Part shown: one piece after another, positions 29,541 through 39,550 of the stretch | Position numbering within the stretch: the stretch's first letter is position 1 | Layout of the letters: each line of letters starts with the position of its first letter | Assembly (NCBI GenBank): GCA_015227615.1 | Contig: JAALGZ010000040.1 | Coordinates: 186,001 to 250,000 of the forward strand | Direction of reading: 5' to 3' | DNA length: 64,000 nt | Source of the DNA: Labyrinthula sp. Ha | Taxonomy: Eukaryota; Sar; Bigyra; Labyrinthulida; Labyrinthulaceae | Notes under the pieces: generated by a model | Databases searched by the model: none | Seen by the model: only the letters and a program-made list of their open reading frames with translations | Told to the model about the DNA's origin: nothing | Made by a program: the position numbers and the translations under genes

Positions 29541-30954
29541 TATAGAATTAAACATAATAATATGATGTTGGTTTTGGTACTGTTATACTAAGACATCAAA
29601 ATTTTCTCATTCTTTGGGAGTCAAAACAGGATTTTGAAAGCACTTGTTGAAAGAAAATTTATGAAAGAAAACAAATCTATAAGGTACTTGGCAAAAACTG
29701 TCTACTAAATCAAAACCTAGAATTACAAATCTTCAAATATACTTTCTGTACTTTCTACTTGTATGTTACGTCAACGAATGACCTCATGTTTACAGTTAGC
29801 GCTTTAAGATTGCTAACGATTAAAGTTGACATATTAACTGGCATGAATGAGGGTTGGCTCATGAAAGTTGACACTTGCAAACTTAACCTTAGTTCTTTGC
29901 AAGAGTAATTAATAGATTACATCTCATCTTCCTCTTTTATGCACTTTTTCTGCTTTGCTCTGCAACTGCTCACTCCAGTAATAATACCCATGAATCCAAT
30001 ATATAAACTCAAATCCTCTGAGTATTTTCCGTACATAATCAGGAGAGTATGAATGCAACAGAGAAGAAAATGTGATGTTCATTATCATGGTTCTACGACT
30101 AGAAATCGCATCACTTTGTGGGCAATGGCAGATTAACACTTACTCTCATTAATTATAACAAATGGCTAGAGATTTTAACAGAAGACTCTTGGGTTATAAC
30201 TATATTTTGCAACTAAATAGGGGTGAAAATCTGTGTATTCCGGAGCATCTCCACCATGCTGAAAATTGAAAATCCAGTTTAATCATTCCAGCTCTAGCAA
30301 GATGTTGGCACGATGCAGGTTGTTCTTCCATGAGTTTCATTACTAACGCTCTGTTGAAACCACGATGGTTGAAATTTCTTAGAAACTATTTTCAACTGCA
30401 CTACCAGGTTATGAATGTTTAAATTATTCTAATTGTGATACAAAATATTTCACATAAGAACAAGCCCCAAGGGCACACATCCTATTCAGTTGGTTGCAAA
30501 GTAACTGTTTAACAAAATAGTAAAGTAGTGGATATATTTTTTTTTCACTAAAAGTTGACTATATAACAGGGTTATAATTTAGTGACCATATTAATGACAA
30601 GTTTTATAGATATTTATGTTATTTTTTTGTACTCACAACATACTAGATGTGCTAACAAACATATTTCCTGCTTTCGTTGATTTAGTTTTCAAGAAACAAC
30701 CTATTCAGCAAACAGAGTAGTTCCTTTGTTCAGACAGTGGCTTACTCAGAGCGGTATTTTGCATCTCCACAAGTTTTTTTTTTCTTGAATGACCCAAAAT
30801 ATTGTACATAACCTTGTGAAGCATTACCTTTCTTAGTATCAATATTGTATCATATATATAACAAAGTGATACCTGATAAATGTATGATTGAGCGAATGTA
30901 CAATTTCAATTTTGGGGAAATCAAAAATTTTGGGCAATTATTCTTTTGTTTAAA
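29541..30954. other. Spacer upstream of DBR1
   Basis: No supportable gene. The only listed frame (71 codons, minus strand, 29924-30139) shows no features. The final 30 bases hold the TTTTGGGCAAT promoter motif. Confidence 0.5.
30928..30938 (+). promoter_or_regulatory. TTTTGGGCAAT motif before DBR1
   Basis: This 11-mer ends 16 bases before the DBR1 ATG. The same 11-mer occurs at 37948-37958 and 54828-54838, and TTTTGGGCATT occurs at 24059-24069, all on the plus strand and upstream of plus-strand starts. It is a candidate initiator-like core promoter element. Confidence 0.5.
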
Positions 30955-32193
30955 ATGAAGAGAAAACTCGAACAAGAGACAACAACAGTTAACATTGCTG
31001 TAGTTGGCTGTGGACATGGAAAACTTGATGAAATCTATGCTGAAATAAAGTCTTTGGAAATAAAAGATAATGATAAGATTAACTTGGTGCTTGTTTGTGG
31101 TGATTTTCAGGCTGTTAGAAACTTGGATGACTTAGCCTGTATGAACACTCCTGCAAAGTACAAGAAGATGAATAGTTTCTATAAATACTATTCGGGAGAA
31201 TCTATAGCTCCGTTTTTAACAATTTTCATTGGCGGAAATCACGAGGCTTCAAATTATTTACAAGAGCTTAAGTATGGTGGTTTTGTAGCACCTAATATCT
31301 TTTACCTGGGATGGAGTGGAGTTGTAAAGTATAAGGGAATTTCCATAGGCGGAATATCAGGGATATATAATAGATTTAACCTTAATAAACCATTTCTAGA
31401 AGAACCACCGTATTCCGAAGCGGAATTAAGGAGCGTTTATCACGTCAGAAGAGAACAAGAACAAACAATGACAATTTATTCAAGGGTTCGTAAGCTTGTT
31501 TTTAAAGAAGAAAATACAGTTGGCATATTTATGAGTCATGATTGGCCACGAGGTATTGAAAAATTTGGTGATGTTAAATATTTGTTGAAGAAGAAACCAT
31601 TTTTTAGAAAGGAAATAAAGTCTAATCAACTTGGTAGCCCCGTAAACGAGAGATTGCTCAAAATGCTTAAACCAAGCTATTGGTTTAGTGCCCATCTTCA
31701 TGTCAGGTTTGAAGCAGAGGTTGATTTTGATGACGTAGAATATAAAACAAAGTTTTTGGCGCTGGATAAAGTTCTTCCAAATAGAAGTTTCATGGAGGTT
31801 ATTCAATTTCAAACCTCAAAGAAAGACTGTTCAAAAGGGCTAGAATATGATATTTGTTGGTTAGCGTCAGTTTCTTTATCTGAAAGGTATGAAAAATTGT
31901 TTTCTATAGCAAACGAAGAGATTTTGAAAGAGTATGAAGCTATGAAGAATAGATGTGAAAACTCTTTGACTGGGACAAGTATACTTGGCTTTGATGATTC
32001 TTCGTTTCCAAGAACTGTAGAAATATATTTAGGTCAGAGTTTTAATCCTGAGAAGCTTCTTCAGCCTGAGCTTAAGCAGAATCCGCAAACAATTGATTTT
32101 CGAACGAAATTTCTTCAACTGTCTACAGAGGCGGCCGAACCCAAGGAACAAAATAGTAAAGGGTATGACGCCAACGAAATTATTTTTACTTAG
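30955..32193 (+). CDS. DBR1: RNA lariat debranching enzyme DBR1
   Basis: DBR1 hydrolyses the 2'-5' bond of excised intron lariats in the nucleus so that they can be degraded. The intronless gene encodes 412 residues. The metallophosphoesterase blocks are clear: GCGHGKLDEIY, CGDFQAVRNLDDL, IGGNHEASNYLQEL, GGFVAPNIFYLGWSG, GGISGIYNRFNL, SHDWPRGIEKFG, NERLLKMLKPSYWFSAHLHV and KTKFLALDKVLPNRSFMEVI. The C-terminal region is the variable family tail. I chose the ATG at 30955, just downstream of the TTTTGGGCAAT motif; an in-frame TTG lies nine bases upstream. P5C reductase follows in the same orientation. The enzyme matters here because the introns of this genome are extremely short. Confidence 0.96.
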   Translation: MKRKLEQETTTVNIAVVGCGHGKLDEIYAEIKSLEIKDNDKINLVLVCGDFQAVRNLDDLACMNTPAKYKKMNSFYKYYSGESIAPFLTIFIGGNHEASNYLQELKYGGFVAPNIFYLGWSGVVKYKGISIGGISGIYNRFNLNKPFLEEPPYSEAELRSVYHVRREQEQTMTIYSRVRKLVFKEENTVGIFMSHDWPRGIEKFGDVKYLLKKKPFFRKEIKSNQLGSPVNERLLKMLKPSYWFSAHLHVRFEAEVDFDDVEYKTKFLALDKVLPNRSFMEVIQFQTSKKDCSKGLEYDICWLASVSLSERYEKLFSIANEEILKEYEAMKNRCENSLTGTSILGFDDSSFPRTVEIYLGQSFNPEKLLQPELKQNPQTIDFRTKFLQLSTEAAEPKEQNSKGYDANEIIFT

Positions 32194-32542
32194 TTTATGT
32201 AAAACTTTCTATCTAAATATATAGTTCTTATCGTGCTTTTGTAACAATAATTTGGCATTTTGAAAAACAACTTGTAAGTATTAAGACTACTGTGATAACA
32301 TTGAGATAGGTAAATAAGTTTAGGTAGCCTTAATCGAAAGTTACCAACAACTGACTCAAATAGATCTATTTAAAGAATACTAAGGATAATGTACGGGTTA
32401 TCATTGAAGTTTTTGTTTAAAATGCAGTATTGTTTTAACTATGAGTTCCTAAGCTTGAAGTTATAGCGACGTTATAACAAAGTATGTCGGTAAACTGTAA
32501 TTAAAAAAATTAGAACCAAAAATCGGGACAAAAAGACAAAAT
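32194..32542. other. Spacer between DBR1 and P5C reductase
   Basis: This is a 349-base AT-rich spacer holding the DBR1 3' flank and the P5C reductase promoter. No motif of the TTTTGGGCA type was seen. Confidence 0.6.
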
Positions 32543-33575
32543 ATGAAGAACTTATTCAACACAACAAGATATGTATTGAAAAAACCTTTAAGGAGAGAAA
32601 TATTCAAATCTTTTTCTAATTTATCTAATGATAAAACTAAAATAAGTTTTGTTGGTGGTGGAAGAATGGCAGAAGCACTTATTGGCAACCTCCACAAAAA
32701 ACATGAAATAGCGGTACTTGAACCAAATGAAAGCAGAAGAAATGTTTTATCTACACAATATCCAAATGTAAATATCTTCTCATATACTACAGAAGAAGAG
32801 CAAATTTCTTTCTACAAAGATACAAATGCGTTAGTTCTTGCAACTAAACCACAATCAGTAGAATCATATTTCAAACATTATTCTGAAATAAAAGAAGAAG
32901 TGATGCTCACAAAAAATCCAATTTTCTTATCTGTATGCGCTGGAATAACTATAAAAAAATTAATTGAAGGATTTGGTTCTAATAATGTCGTCAGAGTTAT
33001 GCCAAATACACCAGCAACAATAGGAAAAGGAATGTCTGTATGGATATCTCACCCAAAAGTTTCTTCTGATAATAATTCACTTTGTAAATCTATTCTTTCT
33101 ACTTTAGGAGTTGAACATCAAGTGTTTGATGAAGAATATTTGGATATGGCAACAGCAATAAGTGGATCTGGACCAGCTTATATTTTCTTGATGATTGAAT
33201 CTATGATAGAATCAGCTGTACACAGTATTTTTATTATTTTTTCTTTATTTTTAGTTGGTATGCCTAGAGATGGTATTAGTTTTTTAAGAAACAATTATAG
33301 TTGCACAAATATTAGTTCAAGAAACTATTCAAGGTTCACTTGAATATTTTAAACAAAGTGAAAAACATCCAGCATTGCTTAGGAATGAAATAACTTCTCC
33401 AGGTGGAACAACTGCAGGTATTGTTATTTTTTATTCATAGTCTTTAGCTGCTGCGTATACTTTAGAACAAGGAGGATTTAGATCTGTCATGAGTGATGCT
33501 ATTTGGTCGGCTTATCAAAGAAGTAGAGAACTAGGTGGGAAATCAACTCAAGTTGGACCAAATGCAGTCAGGTAG
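32543..33575 (+). CDS. Pyrroline-5-carboxylate reductase, four exons
   Basis: This enzyme reduces pyrroline-5-carboxylate to proline with NAD(P)H. Exons are 32543-33224, 33255-33272, 33301-33417 and 33448-33575, coding for 314 residues. The basic, Ser-rich N-terminus (NTTRYVLKKPLRREIFKSF) resembles a mitochondrial presequence. Visible motifs are the dinucleotide fold FVGGGRMAEALIG, LVLATKPQSV, FLSVCAGITIKKL, VRVMPNTPATIGKGMSVW and TAISGSGPAYIFLMIE. Spliced out of the last three exons are AVHIGMPRDVAQILVQET, NEITSPGGTTAAAAYTLEQ and GGFRSVMSDAIWSAYQRS. All three introns (30, 28 and 30 nt) are needed to recover this conserved C-terminal half. Exon 2 is only 18 nt. Confidence 0.95.
33225..33254 (+). 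other. 30-nt intron 1 of P5C reductase
   Basis: Donor GTATTT, acceptor TTTTTAG. Removal reads AVH-IGMPRD, matching the family. An earlier GT at 33218 would put the following exon out of frame. Confidence 0.92.
33255..33272 (+). other. 18-nt microexon of P5C reductase
   Basis: TTGGTATGCCTAGAGATG, flanked by introns of 30 and 28 nt, contributes I-GMPRD-V, the conserved GLPRD-like turn of the enzyme. It is shorter than either neighbouring intron. Confidence 0.9.
33273..33300 (+). other. 28-nt intron 2 of P5C reductase
   Basis: Donor GTATTA, acceptor ATTATAG. Removal joins GMPRD to VAQILVQETIQGS in frame. Confidence 0.92.
33418..33447 (+). other. 30-nt intron 3 of P5C reductase
   Basis: Donor GTATTG, acceptor TCTTTAG. 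An upstream AG at 33439-33440 gives the wrong frame, so the distal AG is chosen. Removal gives SPGGTTAAAAYTLEQGGF. Confidence 0.92.
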
Positions 33576-34464
33576 AAATAGATATAATGAATCAAAATTT
33601 TGAGCTCTTCACAACCTTTGAATATAATTTCCATTTCATTGTATCCTAACTGGGTAGTGAGACCAGTTATCTATCTTTATTATCATTTTTCACGGTGAAC
33701 CCACGTGTCACTTGAAGGTTGTACAAAAATATAAGCCAATCTGAAGTTTCTTCTTAAATGAAGTCGTATTCAAAATAAATTTTGCAAATAATTCCAAACA
33801 ATTCCAAATGAAGAGGTAATCCAGGCAAGATATCCTTTCGAAACACTTAATGCGCCATTTCAACATCTCTGCTCTGAAAAATGAAGCAGTAAACAACTTA
33901 TTGCACATCTGCAACACTACAATGGCTCTTCTAGATCTACTCATAGACAATAACACAGTTTAGAGTTTTTGTTACACGAAAGATGAAACTAAAAAGACCT
34001 GTTTTAAGAATAGTTACAGTACAGTTTACACAAAAGGAAGTTCGATGCCTAAGGAATGAAAGTACCTGGAGAAAAAGTTTTTCTTTGAAACGAGTTTGCG
34101 CAGGCGCTTTCGTTATCTGTGATGTAGCCCTTGCTACACACTTACATTAAACAAAAGCAACGAATGTTGAGGGTAGTGTTAAAACAAGCAAAGCAAATAA
34201 AAGAGAAGATATTCCATCCGTATCAAAGCCCCAATAAAGAATATACTCATTTATGGCAGGAGCAAGCTTAGCCATGGGTCAAAATTTCCATTTTATTAAA
34301 TTTGGTTGTAGCAACTAATGAAGTGAAACTCATCAGAACACTGCTGAACATAGTTTTTGGATTTGAGAATCAAGTAAACAGAATGAGTCATTCTACAAAG
34401 GACAACCTAATGGTTCAGTCGAAAGAGCTCTCAGTAGCTGCAAGCCTTTGAAAAATGAAATTTT
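33576..34464. other. Spacer between P5C reductase and a LINE fragment
   Basis: No supportable gene. An 82-codon minus-strand frame at 33708-33956 has no recognisable features. Confidence 0.5.
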
Positions 34465-35056
34465 AATGGGTCTCTCTTAATTTCGGTGGTCTTATCATGT
34501 TTACACTTAATTTTATTTCTACCACTTATCAAGCGCCGAAAAGCAGAGATCCTATTTGCCCACAAACTGCAAACAGAAGGCTTCAAAAGGCTCCAGGAAC
34601 AAGTGGAAGTCAGCCGAGACATTGGTAGATGGATTTTTGAGAATTACCTACTATGTCTGTAGGCGTAGCGATATTCATCGTAGAAAAACTCACCAGTCGA
34701 GTGTCTGAGATGAGAGGTCTTAGCGACACAATCTTGAAATTGGTTGTGAAGCTATTTCAGAAACGTACTATTACCCGTTACAATTGTTATGTAACTCAGT
34801 TTGGATTAGAAACCGAAGTGTACAAAGTATTACTTTCAGCACTTGAACATTCTATTAAAAGAAGCAAAAATGCTCAATGGTGATTTTAATGCACAAGTAT
34901 CTAGAAAAGGGTTAGATACTAACAGTAAACTGGAGTATTCTAGCAGAATAAAAATAAATAAAAAATTACTAGCTAAACTACCAAGATACTGCAAACTCTC
35001 CATCACAAACCACAGGAGAGTCACATGTAACCATTCTAGCATTTTATGCTTCCAGA
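34465..35056 (+). mobile_element. Decayed LINE fragment (endonuclease region)
   Basis: Translations in shifting frames follow the endonuclease of the intact LINE. SLNFGGL matches SVNVGGL. RRKAEILFAHKLQTEGFKRL matches KKTKILMLQELHKQGMQRL. SDTILKLVVKLFQKR matches SDRILKLVVNLGGKR. MLNGDFNAQVSRKGLD matches LICGDFNAQVSSKELN. Several stops and frame changes interrupt it. It lies in the opposite orientation to the intact copy and is much more diverged, so it is an older insertion or a different subfamily. No RT region was recognised downstream, so the fragment is 3'-truncated or has decayed beyond recognition. Confidence 0.8.
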
Positions 35057-35463
35057 ACAACTCTTTGCTATTTGTATTTCCAACAAGAAATATCTTGAAC
35101 AGCCAAACATTGTAATAATAGGAATATGTCCAGAATTAACTTCAACATTTACGCGTTTTCTCCAAAGCCAAGTTCTTGAACCATAAACCGCCTTTTTCTG
35201 CATTCTTTGCAAATTTATATATTTGACCTAGAATTCTATTCTTGAGTTTTCCGTTCCCAAGAGTTTCAAGCTTTATTCCATTGTCAGAGAAAACATTCAG
35301 AGCAACCTATTTTTTCGGTTTCTGAATATCTTCTACAGTTCAAGCTACGTTTTCTCATTTCGTAGTACATTTCTAGTAGATGAAGACATGACTAAACCGA
35401 CCCTTACTTCTGTTCAATCCAGCTGCAAGTGGATTAAATGCTTTTAGTGTAAATGAACAATCA

Positions 35464-36102
35464 TTAAGTTGAGATAAAGGAAAGAATCATTGGTGGGTAC
35501 ACACAGCTATTATTTAAAAATTTTGCTCTCACGACTTTAACTCTATTTGTAACATCTTGCAACATTGAGTTCTGAGATTTATTCACAACTACCAGAATTT
35601 CATTACATGGAAGAAAACTTATTAGCTTCGAAAACACCACGACAGCGCCGTCTTTCTCAAGAGAATTCACAATAAAGCCAAAATTTTCTTTGAAACCTGT
35701 TGATCAATATGTTTCTTGGAATGGGCAAAAATTTTCTTCACAATTTCAGCAGGCAAAATAGTTTCCATAGTAGAGATATTTCTTTTGCTGTTTGCAATTG
35801 TTATTATTTCTTCTAATAAAGAAAAGAGTTGAGTTACAGTAAATAAATATTTTCCACATTTGGTGGAGACATCAATCAATCTTTTTTTGTAACTACGTTT
35901 TTCTTTGTTTAAATTGGATTTAATTCTTGCAATAATCTCATATTGTCAAGAAGTTATTTTGAAAACAAAGCTATTCTCCTTTTTCTCTTGTATTTCGTCG
36001 TGTTCCAAAAGCCATAAACTTTTCCTCTTAAGTTTGTTGAGTTTTACGACTTTATACGGGATCGGTTTTTCAGAGGCCGGCCTTTGAAAGTCCACTCTCA
36101 TT
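35464..36102 (-). pseudogene. Doubtful gene or gene relic, minus strand
   Basis: From an ATG at 36102 (MRVDFQRPASEKPIPYKV) one frame stays open to 35667 except for a single TGA. A second frame (35670-35464) then continues with KDGAVVVFSKLISFLP and VTNRVKVVRAKF. A 30-nt GT-AG segment in phase would remove the TGA, and a 41-nt GT-AG segment would join the frames, so a three-exon gene is possible. A decayed gene is an equal alternative. The predicted protein is basic and helical and was not recognised. Such a pattern can also occur by chance in 64 kb. Confidence 0.3.
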
Positions 36103-36920
36103 GAAATTATCAATAATAGAACATGTGTTCAAAAAGCCATGAAGCCTAAAATCTACGAAAAGAACAAAACATAAATGACAAGTACAAAAGAAGTGTCAAA
36201 TGGGTCTGAGAGTGATGCATTGGGCCTCCAATACAAGGGAAACATTTCATGCAAATGATTGGACTTTGGATAGAGAATCTGTACCAGAAGCAATGTTCAA
36301 AGTACTTGATAAAGTAGTTGAAACTGATTTTGATGCAAAAAAAGCTTCGTCCCACTACTTTTCATAGTAAGCCATACAAAGAATGGCTAGGTTTATTCTA
36401 AAGAATGTTGCATACATGTAGTGTAACTTGCGATTCCTCTAAGGTTTGTGCTTTTGGATTAAACATTAGGTTGATCTGGATCTTGCAAAATAGATTTTTA
36501 AGTTAAGTGCTTAAATCACAAAGATGATGCAGAAACACTCAAAAAAAAAAATCTGATCTGAGGTAAAACTTTAAGAAATTAAAGTTATTAAGTACCTATA
36601 ATTTGCTGATATCCCCTTATCAGCCGATGAAGTTTTGCTTCATCAAAAATTTCAAGGGATTTTCTTCAACAAAATCTTACTTAAGCGTGAATAAATAAGA
36701 GTTAGAAAACAAGAGAGAGATCGGGAAGATAGATATACTTTAATTTTATTAAAATAGGCAAAAAACCTTAAACAAGGAAAAAAATTATAATTTCTACTTA
36801 AATGAAACAGAAGGAAGACCCAGGTTAAAAGGATTAATCTTTCAAGTGCAATTACAAACTAAACTAAACTAATTGATCCGCATCTTTCAGTATATTTCCA
36901 GTCAGGAACAAAGGAATTGT
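36103..36920. other. Spacer with no supportable gene
   Basis: A 55-codon plus-strand frame at 36200-36366 has a protein-like composition but is within chance length. Nothing else was recognised. Confidence 0.4.
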
Positions 36921-37446
36921 AGAGTCTCAATTTGAAAATCTTCATGGATCGTGTTAATCAAGCCGTGGGGTTCGAGATTTCCTTTGAACATAGGCTAGAT
37001 GACCATCTAGGTAACCTGCCCAAGTATTCTTCGGAAACTAAGCAGCAATCTTTCTGAGGAAGCATAGAATTAAATAAAAAAAACCTATGCTGGACACAAA
37101 TTAAGAAGCATAATGCTTTTGGGCGTGTTTCCACACATCGTATTGAAAATGGAACTCTAGATTTTAATTTCAATGTTCCAGTGTTCAAGGATCTGAGGAT
37201 ACTGAAGAAGCCAGGTTAAAGATTTTGAATGCTCCATGCAACTTATAAAGAGATATGTACAGAAGTCGAAAATAGTGCAGCTGAGGGTTGAAGAAATGCA
37301 TATGCGGTTATAATAAAAATAACAGACGCCTTGAGACAAGGTGCAGTTGGGGACTTTTCCGATGTGAATATACCCCTCTCCTACATTCTGGAGCGACAAT
37401 ATTATCTCCAAGAAAGAGGAAGATGTGAAGAAAAGGAAGTGTGATT
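36921..37446 (+). pseudogene. Possible decayed gene, family unknown
   Basis: One plus-strand frame reads KIFMDRVNQAVGFEISFEHR, LDDHLGNLPKYSSETKQQSF and, after a stop, HNAFGRVSTHRIENGTLDF. A second frame further on reads ITDALRQGAVGDFSDVNIPL and ends CEEKEV. The composition is protein-like, but no family is recognised and the frames are interrupted. It may be a relic of a host gene or simply chance. Confidence 0.25.
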
Positions 37447-38007
37447 CATAGTAGAATTAAGCAGAACTTAGTTAGTTATACAGGTTTTTGAAAACTGTTC
37501 TCTCATCATCCTCTTCTAGCTCCTTTAAAGTATTTCTGCGGGGAAAGTTTCGAAGAGCTCTCACTTCACGAATCCATCACTTCCTTCAAACAATGCATCC
37601 TCCAAGAATAAACATTTGCTTCAAGCAACCTTATCACCCAGTATTAAATCCTGCTTCAAGAAAATGTATTCATTTTTGATTAGTGGTATTATTTTATGGC
37701 TCCTGATATAAGATTTGAATACAGGAACATCTTTAGAACCCTTTGATCATAGTATCATTTTATGCATCGTGAGATATTGCTTCTTTATCTGTATCCATAA
37801 CATGTTCAATAGCTTTTTCTTTCATGTAAATAAACTTTAGTTTACTTTCTTGTCCGCTTCCACCTTTCCTTAGTTAATTTCCTGGTTAGTTCATTTTTTT
37901 CTTATTTTCTTGCTTGATTTGTTACTTTATTCGTTCTAAGATTAGAGTTTTGGGCAATTGTATTATTGGTAATACCAATAAGACTGGCCTACCATAGGAT
38001 GTTTTAG
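37447..38007. other. Spacer upstream of a small frame
   Basis: No supportable gene. It contains TTTTGGGCAAT at 37948-37958, the same 11-mer as before DBR1. Confidence 0.5.
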
Positions 38008-38226
38008 ATGAAAACCATTTCCAATTTTGTTGAAGTTATAGTACTGCCAAGACCTGATAATGAGATGTTCATGAGCAAGACAACCCCTAAGATTATTAAT
38101 AAAATTAGTGTGGAAAACCATTATATACTTGAGAGGGGCTACTTAGAGGTTGGAAACCTTTCGATTTTAGATGGAATTGTAAAGTATTATACAAATCTGT
38201 TCCAATTACCTTTCTGCACACATTAG
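38008..38226 (+). CDS. Possible small protein downstream of a promoter motif
   Basis: A 72-codon frame starting at an ATG (MKTISNFVEVIVLPRPDNEM) lies 49 bases downstream of TTTTGGGCAAT, the motif found before DBR1 and other starts. The sequence was not recognised; it mixes charged and hydrophobic residues without a membrane helix. Length alone does not distinguish it from chance, so the promoter motif is the main support. It could also be a first exon. Confidence 0.3.
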   Translation: MKTISNFVEVIVLPRPDNEMFMSKTTPKIINKISVENHYILERGYLEVGNLSILDGIVKYYTNLFQLPFCTH

Positions 38227-38604
38227 TACTAAGATCTAGTTTATTAATGCATTTACTATTTCTTCAGAATTAGAAACGAATTAGCTGGACTATCTTGTAT
38301 ATGCTGGCTTAAGCCAACCAAAGTTGCCCATTTTAAATATGTTAACCCAACTCAAAGCTTTTTATTTACATTGCTCTAATGATATAGAAAAACCGATTTT
38401 CAAATATTGCTGCCAAACCCGTAGTTTACTTCGCTAACTCTTTAAATTGATTAACCCACTATCTCTGGTACCAATAAAGTATTCAGTACCAGCTGTCATG
38501 ACATGATCTTTCTTCCGGATAATAATTGGAGAACAGTTTCTTACCTTAAATCAATAATTCTTTCCTTTTAGTAATATTTTATCAAACCTTGGAAAGAGGG
38601 GTCA
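38227..38604. other. Spacer left of direct repeat copy 1
   Basis: No gene seen. From about 38500 the sequence still resembles the left flank of repeat copy 2 (42528-42635), at roughly 65% by eye. Confidence 0.5.
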
Positions 38605-39044
38605 ATTTTAAGTATTTGACTGAAGAAATGGAAAGTAACAGCAGTCGAAGTGCAAAAGAGCAGTTTCGCGAGTAAATACACTTTTCTATTACTTGAATAA
38701 AGTATAAATTTTGGCAGAAAGTTATGCAGTTACAACATTTAGTTTCTTGTTAACTTATTTTGCATATGATAACTTTTTGTAACTTAAGAAGAAAATTAGT
38801 TGCAGAGTGTACTTTCCTCTTGCTTTATTTCACTGCACGAGATAATATCTTTTTTTTTATATCTTCGGCTATCAAAACATTTTCATAAATAAGTAAACAG
38901 TTTCTAAAAATATTTTGACTTTTTTGAAGGCATGATAGATTATATTAAAACAAATAATGTAATATTCTTTCCTCTTAGTGGTTTCTTTATCTACTACACC
39001 AGGTGTTTGAAAAATTACAAAGAAAGAAGCATCATGAACCATGT
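38605..39044 (+). repeat. 440-bp direct repeat, copy 1
   Basis: This segment is nearly identical (about 97% by eye) to 42636-43074, in the same orientation 4.0 kb away. Most differences cluster in one AT-rich stretch near 38845-38915. The right edge is sharp (both copies end CATGAACCATGT), while the left edge fades into weaker similarity. There are no terminal inverted repeats and no protein domain between the copies that would mark a retroelement. The copy begins with an ATG-led 14-codon frame (MESNSSRSAKEQF) followed by an intron-like segment at 38672-38702 (GTAAAT to AATAAAG). Confidence 0.85.
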
Positions 39045-39550
39045 CCAGATCATTAGGTTGATGCAAAGAAAAGAAAACTAATGGCTTCATACTAATGTCA
39101 TTTATTGGTTTTGTTTCTTTTACTTTATCTGTTTGTTGAATACAAGAGTTTATTATTCTTAATGAATATATTATCTACCAGAAAACTATAAAATAATAAC
39201 ATAATGTTTTCTTAGGCTTAAATATCCTCAAAAGAAGCTTCTTAGTAATTTAGTCAAAATACTTACCTCATATATGCCGCGGCAGAATGAGAATATTACA
39301 ATTGGCAGATAATATTTTCATTCCAATATTTTGGGATCAAACCTAATTAAAAATACAAAAACAAAAAAGTGAAACTGTCAAAATAAATAAAAAGCGTTGC
39401 TCTTGCCACAGATAGTATTAAAACGACTGGAAACTTTTTTAAAGTCGATAAAAAGAAGAAAAGTTTAGGTTTTTTATAAAGTTGAAAAGAAATCTTTAGA
39501 GAAAAAGTATTTACGTTGTTTATAACTTATTTCATTAGTTTATAACAAAA
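39045..39550. other. Spacer between repeat copy 1 and the 39551 gene
   Basis: No gene seen. It likely holds the promoter of the gene at 39551; TTTTGGGATCA near 39337 only partly matches the recurring promoter motif. Confidence 0.5.

Noticed and set aside
36200-36366. 55-codon plus-strand frame (MGLRVMHWASNTRETFH start)
   Set aside because: Protein-like to the eye, but a competing frame over the same bases looks equally plausible and no family is recognised.
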